A DNA stretch of 64,000 nt from Musa acuminata AAA Group (lineage: Eukaryota > Streptophyta > Magnoliopsida > Zingiberales > Musaceae), in assembly GCF_036884655.1 (NCBI RefSeq), contig NC_088359.1, positions 20,569,501 to 20,633,500 on the forward strand, read 5' to 3'. Under the pieces are notes generated by a model. The model had not been told where the DNA came from and ran no database searches. It saw only the letters and a program-made list of their open reading frames with translations. Shown here one piece after another: positions 44,436-56,132 of the stretch. The translations under genes and the position numbers were made by a program. The number at the start of each line of letters is the position of its first letter. The first letter of the stretch is position 1.

Positions 44436-46966
44436 TGTTAGGATCGAGAGCACTAAGAGGGGGGGGGTGAATTAGTGCAGCGGATATCTTTTAGCGATGA
44501 AAAACAAAAGCTGCGTTCGTTTGATAAAAATCAGTTTTGAAGCAAAAGCCGACTCAAAGATAACTTATGACTAAGTGCAGTTTACGTCTAAACGTAGTTT
44601 ACGTCTAAACACAATTTACGTTTAAATGCAGTTTGCGTCTAAACGCAGTTTTACGTCTAAACGCAGATTTACGTCTAAACGTAGATTTACGTCTAAACGC
44701 AGATTTACGTCCAAACTCAGTTTACGTCTAAAACGCAGTTTTACGTTTAAACGTAGTTTACGTCTAAACGCAGTTTTACGTCTAAAACGTAGATTTACGT
44801 CTAAACGCAGATTTACGTCTAAACGTAGATTTACGTCAAAACGTAGTTTGCGTCTAAGCGCAGTTTGCGTCTAAACACAGTTTGCGTCTAAGCGCAGTTT
44901 ACGTCTAAACGCAGTTTACGTCTAAACGCAGTTTGCGTCTAAACGCAGTTTGCGTCTAAGCGCAGTTTACGTCTAAACGCAGTTTGCGTCTAAACGCAGT
45001 TTGCGTCTAAACGCAGATGACAGTTTGCAGTTCTAAATGAAATCAAGACGTAAACGTAAACTGCACAGAACCTTGTTCGTAAAAGCGCAGAAGACAGTTT
45101 GCAGTTGTAAATGAAATAAAGACGTGAACGTAAACTGCACAGAACCTTGTCCGTAAAAAAAGCGCAGAAGATAGTTTGCAGTTGTAAGTGAAATCAAGAC
45201 GTAAACGTAAACTGCACAGAACTCATTCGTAAAAGCGCAGAGAGACAGTTTACAGTTTGTAGATGGAATCAAGACGTAAACGTAAACTGCACAGAATTCG
45301 TTGGTAAAAGCGCAGAGAGCAGTTTGCAGTTTGTAAATGGAATTAAGACGTGAACGTAAACTGCATAGAACTCGTTCGTAAAAGCGCAGAGTGCAGTAGC
45401 TATGTAGGAGGTTTGCAGTAATGATAAAGTGCTCAAAATAAACGCAAACCAGAGATTTAGAGTGGTTCGGTCAGTCTTGACCTACTCCACTTTTGGCTTC
45501 CTCCACCGATGAGGTTACCGACGTCAACTAGAGGCCTTCCTTCAATAGGCGAAGGCCAACTACCCTCTTACAGATTCACTCCTTTTGACGGGCTTAGGAG
45601 ACAACCCTTACAGATGTTTTTCTCTCCTCTCTTTACAACTCAAACTTGAAGAACAGAAGGAGGAGGAAAAACTAGCAGTTTTGAGCTCTAAGAACCACTG
45701 AAAAGATCAAGATTTCGGGTAAGTTCTTCTTACTTCAGTGCTGAATGGGTGGGGTATTTATAGGCCCCAACCCAATTCAAATTTGGAGCTCAAAACGATC
45801 ATATCCCGGAATTCCGGGATCAGGCGGTTGCACCTCCTGACTGGAGAGGTTGCACCGCCTGGCAGAGCTCGATGACCGAGCTCAGGCGGTGCCACCTCTC
45901 TGCCAGGGAGGTTGCACCGCCCAGTCTTGCTCGAAGACTGAGCTCAGGCGGTGCCACCTCTCTGCCAGGGAGGTTGCACCGCCCAGTCTAGCTCGAAGAC
46001 TGAGCTCAAGCGGTGCCACCTCCCGGCTGGGGAGGTTGCACCGCCCAGTCTCGCTGGGAGGCTTAGCCCAGGCGGTGCCACCTCCTGGCCTGGGCGGTTG
46101 CAACTCCTGGTGCAATCAGGGTCCGAATGGTTCATTCCATTCGGCCCAATTTCAATCTTTCAGGGGCCCAATTGCCCCAAGATTAAGCCAATGGGATCAC
46201 CTCCCATTTTCCAACTTAATCAACGTGCTAACTACGATTAAATCTGAGACAACTTCTGCAGCTTTGCTTCGGTGCGTCAATCGCTCCTTCCGGCTAGTTT
46301 CCGGCGAACTTCCGTCGATCATCCGATGAACCCTCTGTGATGCTCTTGCGGACTTCCGGCAAACTCCTGGACTTTGCGATGATCCACTTGGCAAGTTCCG
46401 ACGAGCTTCGCTTGGCAAGCTTCTGGACTTCTCGGATCTGTTCTCGCAGAACCTCCGACGACCGTCCGAACTTCCGTCGAACTCTCGAACTCCCAACGTG
46501 ATCATGAACTTGACTCCGGCGCAACTCCTGCTGCTTGTCTATCTTTCATCGTAGTTAATCCTGCACACTTAAAACAAAACTTCGATCGAGACAATTAATC
46601 GTAAGCAATTAACCAAGTTGTCCGGCATGTCATTGGTCCCTCGACGCTTCGTCTGATTCTTCGGCGCATCGTCCTCTCCTGCGGCCTATTGCCCAATCGG
46701 CTAGTTGACTCCGCAACTCCGATATCCTTGGCACAATAACCGCTCTTCTTGGCCCGATGCCCGAGTCCACTGCCCGAAGCCTTCTGTCGATACGTCGACC
46801 GATCTACCGGCCCGACGTCCAATCTTCTGACATGTTCCTCCGGCACAACATGATTTTCCTGCTTTAATTGTCTCATCCTGATCAAAGCATCCTGCGTCAC
46901 TCAAAACGCATATTAAATCATAAACATATATCAAGTAGTTTCATTATCAAAATACGAGATTAAACA
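44436..46966 (-). repeat. 5' LTR of element Q (right)
   Basis: TGTTAGGATCGAG to GAGATTAAACA on the plus strand; the outer end has one substitution against the usual GAGATTCAACA. Same array layout as the left LTR, with TATA at 45755-45762 (minus). Confidence 0.92.
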
Positions 46967-47882
46967 TCCTAAGCCCGTCAAAAGGAGTGATTCTGTAAGA
47001 GGGTAGTTGGCCTTCACCTATTGAAGGAAGGCCTCTAGTTGACGTCGGTAACCTCATCGGTGGAGGAAGCCAAAAGTGGAGTAGGTCAAGACTGACCGAA
47101 CCACTCTAAATCTCTGGTTTGCGTTTATTTTGAGCACTTTATTATTACTGCAAACCTCCTACATAGCTACTGCTCTCTGCGCTTTTACGAACGAGTTCTA
47201 TGCAGTTTACGTTCACGTCTTAATTCCATTTACAAACTGCAAACTGCTCTCTGCGCTTTTACGAACGAATTCTGTGCAGTTTACGTTTACGTCTTGATTC
47301 CATCTACAAACTGCATACTGTCTCTCTGCGCTTTTACAAATGAGTTCTGTGCAGTTTACGTTTACGTCTTGATTTCACTTACAACTGCAAACTGTCTTCT
47401 GCGCTTTTTTTTTCGGACAAGGTTCTGTGCAGTTTACGTTTACGTCTTGATTTCATTTACAACTGCAAACTATCTTCTGCGCTTTTACGAACAAGGTTCT
47501 GTGCATTTTATGTTTACGTCTTGATTTCATTTAGAACTGCAAACTGTCATCTGCGTTTAGACGCAAACTGCGTTTAGACGCAAACTGCGTTTAGACGTAA
47601 ACTGCGCTTAGACGCAAACTGCGTTTAGACGCAAATTGCGTTTAGACGTAAACTTCGTTTAGACGTAAACTGCGCTTAGATGCAAACTGTGTTTAGACGC
47701 AAACTGCGCTTAGACGCAAACTGTGTTGAGACGCAAACTGTGTTTAGACGCAAACTGCGCTTAGACGCAATCTGCGCTTAGACGCAAACTGCACTTAGAT
47801 ACAAACTGTGAATCAGCTTTTGCATCATAATAGTTTCTATCGAACGAACGCAGCTTTCGGTTTTAATCGTTGTAAAATTTCC
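46967..47882 (+). repeat. 3' LTR of element P, second part
   Basis: Resumes with TCCTAAGCCCGTC and follows the P 5' LTR through the 75-80-bp and 17-bp arrays to AAAATTTCC, then stops about 45 bases short of the LTR end. Confidence 0.9.
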
Positions 47883-47992
47883 GTAGTTAATCCTTCTAAC
47901 TTTCATCGTAGTTAATCCTGCACACTTATCTCAACACATAGATTAGACAACAAATGACAATTGACTTCATCATCAAAATCCGAGATTCAACA

Positions 47993-49015
47993 ATCTCCCC
48001 CTTTTTGATGATGACAATCAATTGATAATGGAGTTATCTTTAACTCCCCCTGTCTATATGCCACAGTTGAGATAAGTCAACCTTGAATTCAATACCTAAG
48101 AATTCAAGTGACGTATTGATAAGTTAGATCAGTTAAACTTATCAATACTCCCATCATGATACTCACCATGATGTATCTCTTCAAGGATGATGTCAAGGCT
48201 TGACATACATCATCAAGTTTGTATGATTGTGTTTGTAACTATTCATCATATAGTTTGAACATTATCATATAAAGCTGTGAAGCACTATTACATGATGCAC
48301 ACATTTGAAATATTCTAGCAAGTTTTGCATTTTCTTCACATGATAAGATATCAACTCAGGGCATAATGCAAACTTTAGCACATGTTCATATATCTCTTGG
48401 TGATGCAAGGATGGCATAATCATAGCAGTGTTTATCAATTCATATATCTCCCCCTTTGTCATCAACAAAAAACATTATGATACCAGGAAAGTAACAATAG
48501 CAAGCTTATAGAGGAATTTTACATTGATTGCTTTAAATACTTCTTCCCCTTTTATAAAGATTTTGCAGGATGGAATACATACACATGAATTACTTCATCA
48601 AATTTATTTCAGAAACTTATTTTTCATGAAGGTGTACGAGAGAATCTGTTGAATAAGATGCATTCGGACAAGATTTTATTACAGATTTTCACATATAATC
48701 ATAGAAACATGGCAATCAAGTGATTTGATCATTCAACATAGTCCGAAAAATAATTTTAACAAATTTATCTATTCGGACACATCAACATTCCTAATTCAGA
48801 ATGAAATCAAAGCACAAGGTTTTCAAAACTTTTAGTTTCAAAGCATAACATTCTTAATTTGGACACATCACATACCAAGCAATAATGATACCATAAAAAT
48901 CTGAGATAACTTTTACCACAAGGCGCAAGATATATGTTTCCCACGATAGATGTTTACAGCCAGCACATCAGAAGTAACATAAGAAGTTTACAACAACAAC
49001 AGGTGTTCAACAAGT
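47993..49015 (-). other. 3' noncoding region of element R
   Basis: Polypurine tracts on the minus strand adjoin the LTR stub (ATCTCCCCCTTTTTG, 47993-48008) and lie near 48449-48465. The rest is AT-rich and colinear with 7790-8898 of Y in reverse. No ORF supported. Confidence 0.75.
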
Positions 49016-50122
49016 TCATTGATGAGGTGGAAAATTAAAGTGCCTAAACAAGGAGTCAAATTGACTATGAATTTGCTGCAGCTCAGATAGGATTTGATCT
49101 TGTCGTTGTTCAATCCGTTCTTGTCTCTGTTCGAATCGATCCATTCGAATCCCAATTTCTTCGATGGATGTATGAGTTTGCTCAACTGGATGTATTTCCT
49201 CAAAGGGAAGGGTCGGAGGAGATTGGGTACCCCTAAATACTGGTGTTTCCGGTTCTGGTTCAGGTTGAGGGTGATCAGTCCTTCTAGGGATTCTAACCCA
49301 GTTACCGTTTCTATAGTAACATCTTAGTCGGTGAAGTAGATTTTTGTTTATTATGCTGAATCGATCTACTTTCATTACTTCTTCTTCTGGTGGTATTAGA
49401 ATGTCGTAAGCTTTCATTATTCTTGTGATTATACCACCATATGGGAGAATCATATCTTTCTTAGATAATTCTAACATGTTTTGTTGGATAAGATAACCAA
49501 GACAGATGTCATGTCCCTTCATGATTAAGTACATATTTCCTAATTCTAATTGACTTATTTCATCATGATGGTATTGTTTAGGAAGAATTATACTAGTCAT
49601 GATATGATGAAGTATCTTAGTGTTCAAAGGCAATAGATGTTCACAACTTTTAGGAACCAATGCTATGTTAGGATTGGCAAAGATTGTTCCTAAGGCTTCA
49701 ACATAGGATGCTCCAATACTTTCATCATCCCATGATCCTCTAAAGTAAAGTCCTATGCTTTTTATGGGAATGCCTATCATATCACAAATGAACCTATCAG
49801 TGATTGAGATGTGTTGTCCTAAAAGATAGGTGGACATCCTTTCTTCATCATCTATTTGTATGTTATTGTAAAATAATCTAACTAGCCTAGGATAGATGGG
49901 TTCATTAATCTGCAAGATTGGAAGTAGATCTAGGTTTGCAAACCATTGAATAGTCTCTAAGTCTCTTAGTTCATTTAGATCTACGTATTTTCCCTTATTG
50001 ATACATCTAAGTTCGAAAGAGGGAAATTTTTCAGCATGGTTTTTTGAATCGAAAAGAGTGAAATCAAACTCTTCTACTAAACTCCTCTTTCCCTTGTCCC
50101 TTGAGGATCTTCTAGATCCCAT
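49016..50122 (-). CDS. Accessory ORF of element R, putative plant transposon protein type (368 aa)
   Basis: Same length and frame as 6683-7789 of Y, about 96 percent identical by eye (roughly 14 replacements, e.g. CDIIG to CDMIG, LGTMYSIM to LGNMYLIM). It keeps YPRLVRLFYNN, the Pro/Glu linker and the C-terminal RMDRFEQRQERIEQRQDQ coiled coil. It is open although the gag beside it carries a stop codon. No catalytic motif recognised; a role in transposition is inferred only from its position and conservation. Confidence 0.72.
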   Translation of the reverse strand: MGSRRSSRDKGKRSLVEEFDFTLFDSKNHAEKFPSFELRCINKGKYVDLNELRDLETIQWFANLDLLPILQINEPIYPRLVRLFYNNIQIDDEERMSTYLLGQHISITDRFICDMIGIPIKSIGLYFRGSWDDESIGASYVEALGTIFANPNIALVPKSCEHLLPLNTKILHHIMTSIILPKQYHHDEISQLELGNMYLIMKGHDICLGYLIQQNMLELSKKDMILPYGGIITRIMKAYDILIPPEEEVMKVDRFSIINKNLLHRLRCYYRNGNWVRIPRRTDHPQPEPEPETPVFRGTQSPPTLPFEEIHPVEQTHTSIEEIGIRMDRFEQRQERIEQRQDQILSELQQIHSQFDSLFRHFNFPPHQ

Positions 50123-50853
50123 AACTACTGCTGTTTAGAGGGATGATGATGAGCAAGGGTAAATGAAGAACAAAACAGAATTTAAGGGCTTCTTAGAGAG
50201 TACCTTTGTGAAATCTTCAAGAGAAGGAAGGATTCTTGATGTTTTGCTCCGAAATGGGAGGTATTTGGAAGGCTTAGAGGAGTGAAATGAGAATGGAGGA
50301 GACTTGGAAGAGTAGAGGAGGAAATGGGAGTGAGTTGGGGTCGGTTCCACTGCCGGCCCTAGCGTGGGTTTAAAAAAGCAGAGTTGCGGGCGGTTGCACC
50401 TCTGGCTGGAGCGGTGCAACCTCTGGCAACCCGTGGTAGCTGGAGGTGCCATCGCCAGCTGGAGAGGTGCCACCGCCTGCAGCCAGTGAGCACCTAATGT
50501 GATTTGATCAGGGAGTCTTTGCCTTGAGGAGAGTTTTTCATTTCGGAGCAATTAAGATTGGTCTTTTAACGTGCATATGTATGTTGATAGTTTGTTTGGT
50601 ATCCCTTTTAAGATCATGACATATTTAGTTTCTTCATGATACAAGAATTAATTCGTAGATGATAGTGTTGATGGGTTCGAAGATCAAGGGGATATGTGAA
50701 TTTGGATATCATATGTTTCTGATAAGGTTGTATCCAAATCGTATTTGTGATTTCACAACTTCCACTTGTTACTTAAGCGTTGTGAGTTCCTTTTTGACTC
50801 TTGGTTTGTGCCTATCGAGAGTCAAGGAGCAGAATATTATTTCTTGCTCCGGC
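50123..50853 (-). other. Spacer and leader of the accessory ORF in R
   Basis: Mirror of 5875-6682 in Y: CT-rich leader, TTTAAA motif, GGTTGCACCTCTGGCTGG/GGTGCCACCGCC motifs at about 50390-50480, then AT-rich spacer to the end of gag. No gene seen. Confidence 0.5.
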
Positions 50854-52395
50854 CTAATCACAAATAGATCTACATTTCTTATCATGTTGCATAGAATTTT
50901 TCATGGTTCCTTTAGGAACCCAAATCAATTTGTTTGGACTTATTTTCTTGAATGGACAACAATGTGTCTTGTGTCCAATTTTGCAACAAAAGTTGCATTT
51001 TGCTTGGTGTTGAACATGTAGGATGGAGCCTTTTATAAAAGTGGTTGGATTTAGGTAAGGACTTCTCACAAATCCAATTCCACTTCTTTTTGGAACGTGA
51101 CCCTTGTTTGCAAGGATCATGTTCAATGACTTACTACCAACCTCGAATTTCTTCAAGGTGTCCTTGAGTAGCAGGTTTTCTTTTTGGAAAGTTTCTAAAT
51201 CATGACATTTGATACATGAATGTAAACTATCATGATGTTCAACTTTTAACTTGTCAAACTCACAAGTAAGACTATCATGCACCTTTTTCAGCAATTTGTA
51301 TTTTCTACTGATATTTTTGCATTCATCAAACAATTCATGGAAAGCATTTAATAATTCATCGAATGATAAATCTGCATCTATTGAATTTGTTACCTCATCT
51401 TTGATGGCCATTAAGGCGTAATGAGCAACTTGCTCGGTGTTGGACTCCTTTTCTTCGGATGCGCTTGAGTCATCCCATGTTGCTTGAAGCGCCTTCTTCT
51501 TTGATGTTCTCCTTTTGACTTGGGGACAATCACTCTTCTAGTGTCCCGGCTTTTTGCATTCATAGCAGATTACTTGGTCCTTCTTGGGTTCAAGTTTATT
51601 TTTTGCATCATTCTTAAACTTGTTTCTTTTAAAGAACTTTTTAAACTTTCTTGTTAGAAGTGCCAAGTCATCATCACAGTCCTCATCACTTGAGTTTTCT
51701 CTCAAGTGGCATTCAGAAGTTTTGAGTGCCATATCCTTCCTGTTCTTTGGAAGGATGTCTTCTTGCTCTTCATGAGCTTTACAAGTCATTTCGTAGGTCA
51801 TTAATGACCCGATTAGTTCTTCAAGAGGGAAATTTCGCAGATCTTTTGCCTCTTGAATAGCAGTGACTTTAGGATCCCAACTCTTAGGAAGGGATCTTAG
51901 TATCTTATTAACAAGCTCAAAATCCGAGAAGCTCTTTCCGAGTCCTTTTAGACCGTTGACGACATCCGTGAAACGGGTAAACATGTCGCCAATGGTTTCA
52001 CTCGGTTTCATCCGAAAAAGTTCGAAAGAATGTAACAGCAAATTGATTTTTGACTCTTTTACTCTACTTGTGCCCTCATGGGTCACTTCGAGTGTGTGCC
52101 AAATATCAAATGCAGTTTCACAAGTTGAAACACGGTTAAACTCGTTTTTATCAATTGCACAAAATAAGGCATTCATAGCCTTTGCATTAAGAGCGAAAGC
52201 CTTCTTCTCCAAATCATTCCAATCGATCATTGGAAGAGAAGACTTCGAAAATCCGTTTTCGACAAGATTCCACAGTTCAAAATCCATAGAAATAAGAAAG
52301 ATCCTCATTCGGGTCTTCCAGTAGGTGTAGTCCGTCCCATTGAACATGGGTGGACGCGTAATAGAATGCCCCTCTTGGTTTCCGGCGTATGCCAT
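50854..52395 (-). pseudogene. gag of element R, one internal stop and a 3' deletion
   Basis: Colinear with the 527-aa gag of Y: RPPMFNGTDYTYWKTRM capsid region, zinc knuckle 1, coiled coil and zinc knuckle 2 (CNFCCKIGHKTHCC). A TAG at 51538-51540 replaces the TAC codon directly after CYECKKPGH. Downstream, the fourth knuckle ligand is Cys as expected, unlike the Tyr of Y. The frame stays open to 50854, where it ends early (CRSICD) because the stretch coding the last WVPK motif is deleted. Confidence 0.9.
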
Positions 52396-52446
52396 TTCTC
52401 TTTGGGTTTTAATCCGTTAGAGAGTTAACCTTGCTCTAATACCAAT

Positions 52447-54479
52447 TGTTAGGATCGAGAGCACTAAGAGGGGGGGGGGGGGGGGGGTGAATTAGTGCAG
52501 CGGAAATCTTTTAGCGATTAAAAACAAAAGCTGCGTTCGTTCGATAAAAATCAGTTTTGAAGCAAAAGCCGACTCAAAGATAACTTATGACTAAGTGCAG
52601 TTTACGTCTAAACGTAGTTTACGTCTAAACACAATTTGCGTTTAAATGCAGTTTGCGTCTAAACGCAGTTTTCGTCTAAACGCAGATTTACGTCTAAACG
52701 CAGATTTACGTCTAAACGCAGATTTACGTCCAAACTCAGTTTACGTCTAAAACGCAGTTTTACGTTTAAACGTAGTTTACGTCTAAACGCAGTTTTATGT
52801 CTAAAGGCAGATTTACGTCTAAACGCAGATTTACGTCTAAACGCAGATTTACGTCTAAACTCAGTTTACGTTTAAAACGTCTAAATACAGTTTGAGCAGT
52901 TTTACGTCTAAACGCAATTTTACGTCTAGACGCAGTTTCAAAAGGATCTGAACTTTAGAAACTCGTTCGTAAAAGCGCACAAGACAGTTTTGCAGAATCA
53001 AGGCGTAAACGTAAACTGCAATGTAAATATCGTACGAAAACACTAGTTTACGTCTGAAAGCAGATTCGGACAGATCAGCACTTAGAAACTTGTTCGTGAA
53101 GGCGTAGAAGACAGTTTTGCAGAATCAAAACGTAAACGTAAACTGTAATGTACGAAAACACCGATTTACGTCTGAATGCAGATTCTGAAGGAACAGCACT
53201 TAGAACTTGTTCGTAAAAGCGCAGAAAGCAGTAGTTATGAAGGAGGTTTGCAGTAATGATAAAGTGCTCAAAATAAACGCAAACCAGAGATTTAGAGTGG
53301 TTCGGTCAGTCTTGACCTACTCCACTTTTGGCTTCCTCCACCGACGAGGTCACCGACGTCAACTAGAGGCCTTCCTTCAATAGGCGAAGGCCAACTGCCC
53401 TTTTACAGTTTCTCTCCTTTTGACAGGCTCAGGAGACAACCTTTACAGACCTTTCTCTCCTCACTTTACAACTCAAAAACTTGAAGAACAGAAGGAGGAG
53501 ACTTAAAGGCTTAACAACACTTTTGAGCTCTTAGAATCACAGAAAAGATCAAGATTTCGGTGTAGGTCTGTATCTTTTCAGTGCTGAATGGGTGGGGTAT
53601 TTATAGGCCCCAACCCAATTCAAATTTGGAGCTCAAAACGATCAAATCCCGGAATTTCGGGATTAGGCGGTTGCACCTCTTGACTGGAGAGGTTGCACCG
53701 CCTGGCAGAGCTCGAAGACTGAGCCCAGGCGGTGCCACCTCTTGACTGAGGCGGTTGCACCTCTCTGCCAGAGCTCGAAGACCGAGCTCAGGCGGTGCCA
53801 CCTCTTTGTCAGGGAGGTTGCACCGCCCAGTCTTGCTCGAAGACTGAGCTCAAGCGGTGCCACCTCCTGGCTGGGGAGGTTGCACCGCCCAGTCTCGCTG
53901 GGAGGCTTAGCCCAGGCGGTGCCACCTCCTGGCCTAGGCGGTTGCACCTCCTGGTGCAATCAGGGTCCGAATGGTTAGTTCCATTCGGCCCAATTTCAGT
54001 CTTTCAGGGGCCCAATTGCCCCAAGATTAAGCCAATGGGATCACCTCCCATTTTCCAACTTAATCAACGTGCTAACTACGATTAAATCTAAGACAATTTC
54101 TACAGCTTTGCTTCGGTGCGTCAATCGCTTCTTCCGGCGAGTTTCCGGCGAACTTCCGTCGATCATCCGATGAACCCTCGGTGATGATCCTACGGACTTC
54201 CGGCAAACTCCTGGACTTTGCGACGATCCACTTGGCAAGTTCCGACGAGCTTCGCTTGGCAAGCTTCTGGACTTCTCGGATCTGTTCTCGCAGAACCTCC
54301 GACGACCGTCCGAACTTCCGTCGAACTCTCGAACTTCCAATGTGATCATGAACTTGACTCCGGTGCAACTCCTGCTGCTTGTCTAACTTTCATCGTAGTT
54401 AATCCTGCACACTTATCTCAACACATAGATTAGACAACAAATGATAATTGACTTCATCATCAAAATCCGAGATTCAACA
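52447..54479 (-). repeat. 5' LTR of element R
   Basis: TGTTAGGATCGAG to GAGATTCAACA on the plus strand. It has an 18-base G-tract (about 52471-52488), a 17/18-bp array (about 52595-52935), TATA (53598-53605, minus), a GC-rich array (about 53660-53950) and the Y-type head ending ...GACTTCATCATC. Confidence 0.9.
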
Positions 54480-54840
54480 AGTCGTCCTAGCACGGAAGAG
54501 GCTCTTGGATATTTCATATCGCTGAGTCCTTCCCTTTTCCTCAAACAATTTGCGGACATGTAGGAGAATGGATCTGGCATCCATCTTTTCATGTTGTCTC
54601 TATAACTCAAGAGTCATAGAGCCCAACATATAGCACTGAGCAAGAGTTGAGTCATCAGTGTACTTCACGTAGTGAGCGATCTCATCCTCGCTTGCCCCTT
54701 CTTCGGGCATAGGCATCACTGTATCAAGAACGTACACGATTTTCTCCGCCGAAAGAACAATTCTCAAGTTATGGAGCTAATCCGTATAATTTGGACCAGT
54801 GAGGCGGTTGACCTGCGTGCGTGCAGCGCAGCCACAGGCA
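54480..54840 (-). pseudogene. copia gag N-terminal fragment (family unlike Y and P)
   Basis: Minus-strand reading gives LTGPNYTD-stop-LHNLRIVLS, then EKIVYVLDTVMP, EDEIAHYVKYTDDSTLAQC and RQHEKMDARSILLHV. This is the N-terminal gag (UBN2) of a TNT1-like copia family, possibly family E. A TGG-to-TAG change gives a stop after NYTD. The fragment is cut at 54480 by the end of element R. Confidence 0.75.
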
Positions 54841-55265
54841 GGCAGCACAGGGGCTGCTTCTGCAGCAGCCGGCCGGCGGCCTGCTTGCAGCTGGCTTGCG
54901 TCCGATGGGGCTAGCTGCCCGCGAGCAAAGGCGCCTGCGGCCGCTTCTTCCGTGGAGTAAGGCGCCGTAGGGCAGCGGCGCCTGTTGCCGCTGCTCCCGC
55001 GGGCGAAACCCCCCCCACAGGGGCGGCCGCCCGGCGGGACAGCACCGCCTGTGGGCGTTGCCCCGCGAGCAGAACCACCCGCGAAGGCGGCGGCGCCTGT
55101 AGGGGCGCCAACCTGTAGGGGCAGCACCGCCTGCGAGCGTTGCCCCGCCGGTAGAACCGCCCGCGGGGGCGCCCACCCGTAGCGGCAGCGCCCTCGCCCC
55201 GCCACACAGGCCACTGCCAATAGGGTGGCGGCGGCGACAGCAACAAAGGGGAGTAGGGCATTAGG
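54841..55265. repeat. GC-rich island with short imperfect repeats
   Basis: About 420 bases of very high GC made of shuffled pieces such as GGCGGCGCCTG, GTTGCCCCGC and GGGGCAGCACCGCC. Several overlapping open frames exist only because stops are rare at this composition. It sits just upstream of the copia gag fragment on the minus strand. Confidence 0.6.
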
Positions 55266-56127
55266 GTTTTTTGGGCAAAAGACAATTTTGCCCCTCGGAA
55301 TTTGAGAAATTATGAAACTACCTCTATGAATTCAGAAATTCCCTATATGTCCCTGATTTCATAAAATACTAATTAATTAAAAGGTTTAGTTGATTATTAT
55401 TTTTTATCATTATCTAGTAGTTCTACATGATGATGATTATTTATACATGTGATGTATGATGTGTGGACGGATGATCATGGACCGTGTGATGTGTGTACTT
55501 GTGATTATTATTATTGAGGTCTGCGAGCCTCGATTATATTTCTCGTTTATTGTCGGGCCTGCGTGCCCATGATTAAGTTATAATCACATGAGGAGACGCA
55601 GCTGGAGCGTGGATGCGAAAGCGGGACCCACGAGACGGACGATCGCGATGCATGAAGATGCATCAAGATATCGACGGAACCAACGAGGACGAGATGGACG
55701 ATCACAGGGCATGGAGATGCACCGTTGCACATATAGATCTTGATGTGAGTGATTAGGCCTATTGGCTTGGGCCTAATCACATTAGGTTGTGGTCCATGAT
55801 CATCTGGTGTGATTGCTTATACACATACTAGATATGTATATATATTTGCATGTGATGTAGATATATATGAAATATGTATATGTGTGACATCTTTCTCGAT
55901 AATATTAAGTCGATAAACGTGAGGCAATTAGATTGACCCACGTGGCCTTCCATCGTTATAAGTAGGAATCGATTCCCGATGTAGGTTGAGTTGGTCGAGT
56001 CCCTCAAGACTCACCTATATCGTGATTCGCTATCTTGCTTACGACATAGAGATGTCACCGGTGACCTGAGGGCATGGTATGCTTGGTCGAGTCCCTCGAG
56101 GGTATATCATCAAATCAGACTCATCTT
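55266..56127. other. Unclassified retroelement-like DNA, left of the solo LTR
   Basis: No ORF supported. It contains two copies of the GGTCGAGTCCCTCGAG motif (about 55991 and 56082). Continuous with 58189-58488 before the solo LTR inserted. Confidence 0.5.
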
Positions 56128-56132
56128 GTAAC

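Larger units (their letters stand above)
38315..46966 (-). mobile_element. Element Q: complete non-autonomous Sirevirus-like element
   Basis: Inserted in the 3' LTR of P with the 5-bp duplication TCCTA (38310-38314 and 46967-46971). On the minus strand the 5' LTR is 44436-46966 and the 3' LTR 38315-40845 (both 2531 bp), with the primer site at 44422-44434 and the polypurine tract just above 40845. The interior of about 3.6 kb holds one intact gag (43471-44385) and noncoding DNA. No pol and no accessory ORF. The two LTRs are equal in length and very similar, suggesting a young insertion. Confidence 0.94.
31500..47882 (+). mobile_element. Element P: non-autonomous Sirevirus-like element, split by element Q
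   Basis: 5' LTR 31500-33826 (2327 bp), primer site 33828-33840, gag pseudogene 33877-34791, long noncoding interior, and three polypurine tracts (about 35961-35972, 36594-36606, 36912-36926). The 3' LTR starts at 36927 and is interrupted at 38314 by Q, then resumes at 46967 to 47882. There its last 45 or so bases are missing at a junction with element R. No pol and no accessory ORF. The interior without Q is only about 3.1 kb. Confidence 0.9.
47883..54479 (-). mobile_element. Element R: non-autonomous Sirevirus-like element, sister of Y
   Basis: On the minus strand the 5' LTR is 52447-54479 (2033 bp), with a mutated primer site (52433-52444, TGGTATTAGAGC), broken gag (50854-52395), accessory ORF (49016-50122), noncoding DNA with polypurine tracts, and only the first 100 or so bases of the 3' LTR (47883-47992). 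The rest of that LTR is lost at the junction with P. Gene content and order match Y, so the gag plus accessory-ORF design is shared by at least two independent insertions. Confidence 0.9.

Noticed and set aside
54769..55285. Overlapping Ala/Arg/Gly-rich ORFs in the GC island
   Set aside because: Several frames are open together, which indicates composition and not selection.
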